NCBI GenBank assembly: GCA_963971425.1
Contig: OZ020522.1
Coordinates: forward strand, 5,988,168 to 6,052,167
From: Bryoerythrophyllum caledonicum
Taxonomy: Eukaryota; Streptophyta; Bryopsida; Pottiales; Pottiaceae
Length of the DNA: 64,000 nucleotides
Reading direction: 5' to 3'
The position numbers were made by a program, and so were the translations under genes. Shown piece after piece: positions 55,645-64,000 of this stretch (its first letter is position 1; each line of letters opens with the position of its first letter). The notes under the pieces are model-generated. The model was not told the origin of the DNA. It searched no databases and saw only the letters and a program-made list of their open reading frames with translations.

Positions 55645-56803
55645 TTGAAGTCCTGCCATTTTCTCCAGCTCCGAATCTGCTGCCACCAAACTCCGCCGCT
55701 TACTCCCCGCGCACGCAACCTGCAAGGACAGAGATTTTCACTACATTCAGCAACTCCGCCATGAAGACTAACAAAATTTCAGTGAACATCTCCCGAGAAG
55801 CAGGTGTGAAAACATGAGAAGTTCTCGAATGCTTGAAGAACCGAACCCGGATGAAGAAGGAGATCTTGAACCCTGCTCGAGGTTGCAACGTGAGCCGTCT
55901 GCAGATGAGTGACTACCGACCGATGAGACGAACCAACGGGCCCCACATTAATCCTAAACCCTAATTATCGGAGGCAGTATGGCCTTTTTGGGAGCCCAAT
56001 ATCGAATATGTAAGGTTCTGAAACCAAATATGTGACGTATGTCATTAATGCACTGATTCTCGGGAGCTCTATAACAGGTCGGTAGCTCATTGACTAAACT
56101 GAACCACGACGATAAGAGTCACTCGTGGTCTTAGAACAAGTACAAGAACGGGAACTGATTGATCGAAAATTTATCTAATTGTGACATACCTGATTTAGTG
56201 GGTCCCTTTGAAGTTCCAACAATTTGTCCGCGAGGTCCTCAACGCTTCTTCGATGAGACGTTACTCCTTTGCCGGATGCCTTTGATGAGGAACCGTCTCC
56301 GACCAGTGTGGGTCGTGATTGATTTCTCAGCCTCCCGTTTTCTTCGCTTGAGTCACTATTTTGGCAGTCAGAATGGCCTTCACTGTCTTCAGAACCTTTA
56401 TCCACTTGTAACGAGGTCTCACTGGTACTAGATCTTTGATACATTTTCCTGGAGTTTCCTTCTACAGTGTTTGCCTCTTCAAAATGCTCATGAATACTTA
56501 CGATTGTGCAAGACTCCTGATTATCAATACAGGATGCAAGAATCGGATGAACCATTGGACTCTCTTCTATTCAGCCACATAAAATGATCTAAATATATTG
56601 AATATTTAAACATACCTAAATCTGTGATTGGACTGGCTGCGGTCCCTGGTGGATACTTGACAAAGCCCGAAAACGTTCGCCCGATTCCGATGTATCGACT
56701 TCCAGGTTCTGAGCAGCCAACAATGACTGTTGTCTGCGCCGATCCTTTCGAGCCCGCGTCTGCTTCGGATTGGAGAAATTGGTACTTCGCTTCTTCCGGC
56801 CAC
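55645..56803 (-). CDS. Probable N-terminal exons of the ParB-methyltransferase gene
   Basis: Three candidate exons on the minus strand: 56803-56616 (acceptor AAGATAG, donor TTTAG|GTATGT), 56566-56190 (acceptor CTGAATAG, donor AATCAG|GTATGTC) and 55719-55645 (acceptor CCTTGCAG, donor TTCAA|GTACGTC). Phases match each other and exon 52170. The products read TTVIVGCSEPG and YIGIGRTFSGFVKYPPGTAA, then a Ser/Glu-rich stretch, then GSKRRSLVAADSELEKM. No domain is recognised and the initiator exon was not found. An alternative is a short ORF starting ATG at 56819 in another frame. Confidence 0.45.
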
Positions 56804-57494
56804 CTATCTTAGTCATCATCTACAAGATAGCCAAACCACTCATCCGCACTCTCTTTTAACATCCGAGCCTCCCTATGCATCCAAACAACTCAGTGCAATA
56901 CTCCTGCGTTGCGGTGATAGAGCCCCTCTTCTACTCAATCTTGCTTCCGTTTACACCAAAGATCTACTATTTAATATTAAACTCTTCTCAGATCTAGTTT
57001 GTTACACGCTATCGCAAAGCCCTACAATAGCTCTCCAATATAATCCGCTGATCCATCCGTCAATTACGGGGCACAATTATTGTTAAGCATCTTCATGTTT
57101 GGAAATATACGATCCGGAAAATCTAAAGTTGTATTCATTATGTAACTACAACAAGACAATTAACAAAATTGGTAATCGGTATTCCAGCTCACTCCTTTCT
57201 TAATCCAATTTAATCTGGAAGATAAACTAGTGTCATTGTACACTCAAGCCACCAACAGGCTAGAATGGAAGCACTCTCTATAGATTTAAGTATTTCTGCC
57301 GTAATTTCACTCATTCGTAATTTATAGATTTCCACGTATGTTGCTATATATAAGAAAATATATTCTCTCCGTAATCAATTCTTTACCATTTCAGTACTTG
57401 AACAAGCACAGCAAGCTAGTTCTTACTCTCTTTCGCAATTCAGTTGTCATTGCATCCCACCCTCCTTTAACACCGCCTCTGATAGTCGTTGTGC
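56804..57494. promoter_or_regulatory. Divergent intergenic region of the MULE
   Basis: Separates the minus-strand ParB-methyltransferase gene from the plus-strand transposase and has no long frame. It probably holds both promoters. The first exon of the minus-strand gene may also lie here. Confidence 0.45.
57345..57353 (+). promoter_or_regulatory. TATA box candidate for the transposase gene
   Basis: TATATATAA about 140 bp upstream of the transposase ATG; AT-rich surroundings make it only a candidate. Confidence 0.4.
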
Positions 57495-60400
57495 ATGGCG
57501 TCTCTTACTTCTCATCAAGGCGGTGCTCCACTTGTCGTGCCCATTGGCGACAATGGCACAGTCAGTATCTCCGAGTCAATGCTATGTGTTCGTTTTGGTT
57601 ATCGGGCTGGCACAGTCCACATTGAACAAGAGGTCTATGATAGCAAAGGTATTCATGAGCAGTCCATTTATCAAGTGAAAGACAGTGACATTGGAGGATT
57701 TTTTTGGAGCTTGTGTCGTGGTTCATTCAAAGTATTTGGTATTACAGATGTTCAATTCGCCGCTCATGCGTCCGTAGCCGTCATGACTCCTCCGACCGAT
57801 TCTGGTGATACCGTACTCGTGCCCGGTTTAGGCACTAGGTCTAACCCAAGCGTCCATGTCCTTAGCGATACAGAGGAAGATGAACTATCTGATGTGAACC
57901 TTGCAGAGTCAAAGATCCCATGGACCTCAGCTCATGAATTAGGTACTCGTATTAATACTAAACTGGTTCCATCATATGCTCAAGCGTCTCCGTCTTATTC
58001 CTCAGGTAAGCCCCCCGTTTATCCTGGCTCGCGCAACGTCAGGAGCATACTAATTCATGTACGGCATACCTGTAATAGGAAAGGGTCCAGGTCTGAGTTG
58101 TCTAGAATTGATATCGATAGTTTCGATTTGAAACATGTTAAGTATTTGCCTCCAAAGTATGATGGGGACGTGGTATTTGAACTTCCACCGCTCCCAGAGG
58201 GTATTCCTACACAGTACGGAGGGGGCCTAGATGGAATGAGTAAACAGCACGATGGTCACACGTGGTGCAAGACAATGACTACAAATATCAAGAACGATTT
58301 TGGTCTGACGTATCGAAAATCTATATGTACGGGGCATCTACAGTGCCCTAACATCAGTTGTGATTATCAGTCACGAAACGGTGGGCGCTCAAATCAGACC
58401 AAGTGGAGCGGGTTCGCGTTCACTCCATTTTCAGTGAAGGGAGCACCATCCGAGAAATCTACGCTCTCATGTAAGGTTTGCCAAACCCCTCCAATTTGTC
58501 TTGCTCTTTGTGATGCACGTATATACTACGTGACATCTATCGATCACGATCGGACGCGCGCTGCAATTCATTTAGGTCATCATCTTCATCCTATCTCGAA
58601 AGGTGTAGATCAAAATGCCATGGACGTCATGCACGATTGCGTAGCAAAAGAAGTCCAACGTACGCCCAAGGCTACTAATTCTGCAATTGTCATGGCCGCG
58701 AGCAAGAATTTCCTCTCCGACTACCTGATCCGTCCACAGTCTAACTTGCCCAACCTTGAAGAAGCATCTTTGGATGCTGTCCTCGATCAATTCGAGACCC
58801 TTTCGTCTCCGAATATAAGGAATCTAGTGTCCACGTGCAAGAGGTTCTACAGTGGTGGGAAGGGTGTAATGGACAACATCATGGAGCTGAAAGAGTCGTC
58901 GAAATTCGTGTTCATTCACGAAAACAAGTTTCCCAGCCAGTCTCAAGGTAAAGTATTCCTTTTCAAAATGTCTGTCGACCAATGTGGAAGTGGGGTAGAC
59001 CTCGTTAGGCATATGCAACCCGGAAATGACCTTGAAGATTGTTGGTTGATGTTTGATCATGTCAAACGGGTCAAGGATTGGACTACCATGGCATGTCATG
59101 TGTACGACAGCAAGTATTGTAAGGAAATGACAATCGCCATGTGCGATATGCAATCCGAGGATGCTCAAGCACAGCAGTTGTTTTGGGAGAATCTAAATGA
59201 TACAATGAGACAACATGGCCTAGAAGATGTGAACTTCAAAGGCTTCATGGCTGACAGTGCTGGTGCGAATTGGCATGCCGTTCGACGAGTTTATGGCAGC
59301 GGCGACAAGGACAAGCCCATGGATAATAGGGAACGAACATGCTTATTCCATTGGACAAAGTGTCTTCAGCGTGCTACCTCTAGAAGTATTCTTCCAGGCT
59401 TCCAAGAGCAACACATTGCCCTATGCAAAATCTGGAAAAATGCGAAGACCCATGACGAGGCTGAAGCTCAGTACAACGTCATTCGAGCGTGGTGGTTGTC
59501 TTCTGGTGCCACTACCGAAATCGGACGTCGTTCTCTCGAGGATTGGATGGCATTTTGGCACTTCCGTTATCGACAATGGGGCGGCGCAATGCAGCTTGTA
59601 AGTGTATTTCAGGCTTTATATTGTTGACATTCCAATAGATTCTTCAGTGTTATCAGCTCCTATTCATTGAAAAATGTTGCTTTTCCTCAGGATCTCACGC
59701 TTGACGAGAGGGCTGACATGCCTTCCTGTAACCTTGCCGAAACAGTCCACAATCGTTGGCTCCAACAATCCGGAAATACAATGACGTGTCTATACGCAGC
59801 AACCGTAGACGACCTCATCCGTGCTTTTATGCAGATTACTTCGTATCGAGCATGGTTGAAGGGCGGTGCGTCGGGAAAAGGTCCGGACAAAGGTACGCTT
59901 CGGTTGCGTTCCGCACAACGTTTGGGTGATCCTAAACTCATAGCTGATGCTGTTAGGAACTTCCCCGGAGCTGAGGACTTACTAACTAGGACATGCGGCT
60001 TAGAAGGTGCGGAGGTTTTTGGATCCACGAAGCGCAAGCTTGACATGCCACCCGGGTCGTCCCACGATTCGCACAGGTCCGATACGGTGAACTATTCAAT
60101 TCCCCGTGATGGTAAAAGGGTGACTCGGGCTCGCATCGAAGACGCCCTTGGAGGACAGGACTCTGGTGTCCAACATACAACCTCCGTTCTCGAATCAGAC
60201 TGTGATCCGTCTAAGTGGCACATTGCTCGGCTCCCCAAAAAGTCAGCTCGAAAATGCCAAGCATTGCAGGCTGACAGTGGTGAGCCTTGCAACACCAAAG
60301 TTTCACATGGAAGTCATGGAACTCCTGCCCCCACCTATTCGGGTATGAAGAAGGATTACAGATCACCCCGTAATGTTACTGCGGAGTTCTGGTTTTGTCC

Positions 60401-61058
60401 AGATGATGTAGGCCGCTGTGTAAAGGGGTCGAAGAAAGCGTTTGTGATGGATTGGCCATCAGTTCCAATATCGTGGCCTGTGAAACTTGGCACCAATTTG
60501 ACTGTGCATGAGGTTTTAGCATTGGAGGAAGCAGGTTTCCAATTGCAACAGCGTGGGGCTCTTTCACCACGACGACAATTCCAAGTGTCTATGGACATGC
60601 CGCTTCCGCGATCTCACTTCCCCATTCCAGCAAATCCGAATTCTCACCACAGCTTTCGGAATGGCTACGCAATTCGTAGGACAACAGATGCTCCCACAAT
60701 TGACCAACGCAACAAGTGGTCAAGCGCAGCTCTTATGAATAACTGCTACGTCTCGAATCTGTTAGCCATACCGTATCCGGAATGGGGATGCGTTCTCACT
60801 CTTGACACGGGGAAGGACAAGTCTTATTGCGTCACGTTTACAGACCTCCCAGGATGTTCATGTCCAGATTTTTTGAAGATGCAATCCGAAGCGTTGGGAA
60901 AGAAGGGGCAATGGAAGTATTGCAAGCATGTGTATTACGTCTTACGTTATCTATGTAAGATGGATTACAAAGAGGACCTGTTCATGCATGCTCCAAGCTA
61001 CAGCTTTAACGAAGTTATGCGCATTCTCGAGCTTGCTAACATCACTAAACGAGCGTGA
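57495..61058 (+). CDS. MULE transposase with SWIM zinc finger
   Basis: Two exons, 57495-59597 and 59692-61058, with a 94-nt intron (GTAAGTG...TTTTCCTCAG) joining MQL|DLTLDERAD. The ATG at 57495 (MASLTSHQGG) is the first in frame. The N-terminal part has a Cys-rich DNA-binding-like region (YRKSICTGHLQCPNISCDYQ; SCKVCQTPPICLALC). The DDE-type core fits the MULE pattern: CWLMFDHVKR (first Asp), AMCDMQSEDAQAQQLFWENL, GFMADSAGANWHAVRRVYG (second Asp), then CLFHWTKCLQR. The C-terminal SWIM finger is CSCPDF ... YCKHVYYVLRYL (C-x-C...C-x-H). The frame is uninterrupted, so the element could be recently active. Confidence 0.88.
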
Positions 61059-61830
61059 GGAAGGCGTCGCAACCAGAATTATTAATATCTCTTGAATGCT
61101 CAAGAGGTCGTCATCTATACATCCTCGGTCTGTACCTGATTACATGACTGTAGCTGATGGTCATGAATTAGTTTAATATGTTATTATATTCCGTTATATT
61201 ATTCTGAGCAGTAGAATCCTGTACTTAGCGTGTTCTATGGTTTAAGGTGACGATTTTATACATAAGTCATCAGAAATCGCCTATGCCAATATTCTGGGAA
61301 TTGTCCTGGCGATTTGTGCGAATGATATGCATGGAAGGCAAAGGTGACTTTCGTGCATTTCGTAGTAAACATTTTCCCTCTCATGTAATTCGAATTTGGT
61401 ACCAATTTAATACCAGTGAAATATCCACTTAATACCTAGGTGATTCCCGTTGATTCTGAAGATCAATATTATTATAAATTAGCAAGTACGGTCAAAAATT
61501 GTCCGCTTCGTGTGATATTCTACCACAATGCGTAAACCCTATACCTAAGTAAATATGTGCTTTTCATTCCAATATGGCACTTTACAAATTGTAGGAGCTT
61601 CATGGGAAAAAATTATGACACACCTTTCAACTAAAACAGGGGACTCTAAAAAACCGAAATAAAGAAAAAAACATGCAATTTCGCAGTACACCACGGCTAT
61701 AGGGTAGTTTCTAAAATTAGAAATTTATGGAAAATATGTCACCAAAATGGGATGATCTGCTGAAAAAATCACTAATTTCACTTTTTCCCCAAAAAAATGA
61801 CCAAAAAAATCCAGATTTCAGGATTTTTTA
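61059..61830. other. Non-coding right subterminal region of the MULE
   Basis: 3' flank of the transposase gene, AT-rich, no exon seen. The stretch 61590-61830 is rich in A-runs before the right TIR. Confidence 0.45.
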
Positions 61831-61873
61831 TGCTCACCGCTCACCGCTCGCTGCTCATCGCTCACAAGATAGC
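61831..61873 (-). repeat. MULE right terminal inverted repeat
   Basis: Ends CGCTCACAAGATAGC; reverse complement of the left TIR with four mismatches in 43. Confidence 0.9.
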
Positions 61874-61880
61874 GTCGCTG

Positions 61881-61891
61881 ACACACTAGCC
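61881..61891. repeat. MULE target-site duplication, right copy
   Basis: ACACACTAGCC, identical to 47447-47457; it encodes THTS of the LINE endonuclease. Confidence 0.9.
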
Positions 61892-62111
61892 TAATCGATG
61901 GATTCTACATTAAAACACCTAACCATACCCGATATACATCTACTACCAACACCACAACCAACTTAAACTCAGACCACTTCCCAATCCAACTTAATATACC
62001 TCACAACACCCTAATAAGTAGACCTCCCACAACCATCAACTCAAATGATATTAAAATATTAAACCCCATCCCAAAAGTAAACCTTGACAACTTTAATACA
62101 ATATTCTTTGA
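61892..62111 (+). pseudogene. LINE third segment: end of APE endonuclease
   Basis: Continues the endonuclease as LIDGFYIKTPNHT and NLNSDHFPIQLNIP; the SDH motif is the catalytic His region. After VNLDNFNTIFFEKTHY the frame hits TAA, and the RT continues in another frame, so one small indel lies near 62105-62125. Confidence 0.8.
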
Positions 62112-64000
62112 AAAAACTCACTACTAATAGACTCCCTTAGAGATATTCTTTCTAACCACCAACACCTCACACATATTCAATGGCAAGAAGCTTGCACGAT
62201 TCTTGACAAACTCATTAACGAGATTTCTACTACACTAGAAAAGACTTGTCAAGCGCCCCCAATCCCACAACTAACACCGAGAACCTTGAAACAAGGTGGG
62301 TATCTCCCAAGAAAACTAGCTAAAAAGTGGAAACAACATCTTGCCACATACCACACTATTCGCAAAACAATTTATATTGCTAAAACCAACCAAAATTGGC
62401 AAACCCACCCCATACTCTCAGAACTACAGCACCTCCGCCATCCCCAAATCCCACAAGTACCACTACCCAACACCCCTCACGAAGACTGGCTAAAAGACAT
62501 TGCAATCATTGCAAAAACCGCCAACAAAGAAGCTCAGAAAATCACTACAAAATATGCAAGAGAATGTGTCAAAAAAGCTATTTCTAAATATCGTCAATTA
62601 TATGAAACAAGCCCAAAAAAGATTAATAGAAAAGTCTTTAAAAACAACACAAACCTGCCACTGGACTGCATTTTAGACCAAAACAATAACATATTAACCA
62701 GCCCAGATGACATCGCAAACGAAATACATCTTCAGCAATCCATAAACAACAGACCAACCGTCCCCACATGTTACTTTCAACCACAACATACACCAACATG
62801 CACATGCAGAGTTAGAAAATACGCGTGGCATGATTTAGACGGATTTACTATTGATAAAAGAGGAGAACCAACTACACCTCTCCACACATACTATAACAGA
62901 GACACATACAACATGTGTCTGAAAAATCTTGGAACCAACAAAGCCCCTGGCCCGGACCATATACCCAACTCAATTCTAAAAAATATGCCCCCAAGATTCC
63001 ACGATCTCCTATCATTATTTTTCCTTCATTGTTACAAACAAAAATCCATTCCCGCATCTTGGAAAACAAGTCTAACAATCTTATTATACAAAAAAGGCAA
63101 CCCAGCCGTGCTACCTAACCACCGACCTATTGCCCTAGCTAACACCATTTACAAATTATATACTAGTACACTTACATCAATATTATCGGCCTACGGAGAA
63201 ATACACCAAATATTACATGAAAGCCAAGAAGGATTTAGAGCCGAGAGAAGTACCACACGGCAACTTCAAACCCTCATTGCCGCTCTTGAGGATGCAAAAT
63301 TCACAAATAAAGACATCTACATATTCTATATTGACTTCAAAAACGCATTTGGTTCCATTGACCATCCTCGATTGCTAGCCGTTATGAGTGATCTTGGGTA
63401 CCCGGAAGACGCAGTCACACTAGTTGGCAATATATACTCTCAATCTACCACTACATACGTCGGAGAATTCTTTGGTAAAACGCGCCCTATCCCCATCCAA
63501 CGTGGTACCATACAAGGCGACACGTTGAGCCCGTACCTCTTTATTATTTTTCTAGAACCTCTATTGAGATGGCTTCAAAGAGGCAATAATGGCTACACAT
63601 TTGGAACTTCTAAAGTCACCATAAACTCGGCCGCATATGCCGACGACCTAGCGGCCATCTCCGGGCGTCTTAAACCACTCCAAACCCAATTAGACAAAAT
63701 AGACAAATTTTGTTTATGGACCGGGATGGAACTTGGGGTCCAAAAATGTGCCGTAACCGGATGCCCAAATAAATCCAAAATAAATCCGACCGCCTTCAAA
63801 GCCTTTATTCAAGCTACCAATATCCACTATTGTAACCAACCAATTCCGGTACTCAACCAGGACCAACCTTACATATACCTTGGAATAAACCTAGTCCCAT
63901 CGTTAAAATGGAAAATTCAAACCCACGTTACTACTACGAAGCTTATTAAACAATGCAATGAACTTACACTATGCCCGGCCACATTACAACAAAAATTAAA
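62112..64000 (+). CDS. LINE reverse transcriptase, runs off the window
   Basis: One frame is open from the stop at 62109 to the window end (629 codons) without an ATG at its beginning, as it is the middle of the LINE polyprotein. Motifs in order: NKAPGPDHIPNSIL, NHRPIALANTIYKL, QEGFRAERST, FYIDFKNAFGSIDH (first catalytic Asp), QGDTLSPYLF, AAYADDLAA (the YxDD box), GMELGVQKCAV and YLGINL. These are the RT blocks of APE-type non-LTR elements. No RNase H is seen before the window ends. The clade is not assigned. The RT domain itself has no stop. Confidence 0.92.

Larger units (their letters stand above)
47458..61880. mobile_element. 14.4-kb Mutator-like (MULE) transposon with a ParB-methyltransferase gene
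   Basis: The element has 43-bp terminal inverted repeats (GCTATCTTGTGAGCGG...), an 11-bp target duplication and a precise insertion into a LINE: removing it and one duplication restores THTSLIDGF in frame. Inside are two divergent genes: a plus-strand two-exon MULE transposase (57495-61058) and a minus-strand gene (48242 to about 56803) encoding a ParB-like plus methyltransferase protein. An array of six palindromes lies in a large intron of the latter. Accessory genes in MULEs are known, but this cargo is not one I can name. Confidence 0.9.

Overview
The window is eukaryotic nuclear DNA built almost entirely of mobile elements. Genes have spliceosomal introns, and there are LTR and non-LTR retrotransposons, a very large (CAA)n microsatellite and AT-rich DNA-transposon derivatives. 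No rRNA, tRNA, CRISPR array or bacterial operon was seen. The style of the Ty3/gypsy polyprotein and of the MULE transposase points to the green lineage, most likely a large-genome charophyte alga such as Chara. That is inference, not proof.

Layout. (1) 1-16.2 kb is mixed-GC DNA with two minus-strand multi-exon genes. One (about 1.96-5.89 kb) has a Cys/His finger and a Ulp1-like (C48) cysteine protease domain, and its reading frame is partly broken. The other (about 10.65-14.84 kb) has a basic N-terminus, a coiled-coil segment with lesions and a RING-like finger. Between them lies a degenerate 24-bp GATATC minisatellite (8.64-10.06 kb). (2) 16.2-24.3 kb is a gene-free AT-rich island. It holds two inverted copies of a TTAA-flanked foldback element and a 718-bp element with 24-bp TIRs. 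(3) About 0.94 kb of (CAA)n leads into one APE-type LINE. The LINE is split into three pieces (25.5-26.2, 46.7-47.5 and 61.9-64.0 kb) by two younger insertions.

Insertion A (26,208-46,721) is a tandem Ty3/gypsy array, LTR-internal-LTR-internal-LTR, on the minus strand. LTRs are 2,622 bp and the repeat period is exactly 8,946 bp. The two internal regions are almost identical and share the same in-frame stops and frameshift. Each LTR carries a 140-codon ORF just downstream of a TATA box.

Insertion B (47,458-61,880) is the most interesting object: a 14.4-kb Mutator-like (MULE) element with 43-bp TIRs and an 11-bp target duplication. Joining the LINE across it restores the endonuclease frame. 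It carries two divergent genes. On the plus strand is a two-exon MULE transposase with a SWIM finger. On the minus strand is a multi-exon gene whose spliced product joins a ParB-like DGNHR domain to a beta-order amino-DNA-methyltransferase domain. A 3.5-kb intron of this gene holds six tandem units of about 520 bp, each centred on a near-perfect 64-bp-arm palindrome. The arms of single units have changed together. A transposon carrying a ParB-methyltransferase with a hairpin array in its intron is the best candidate here for an undescribed system.
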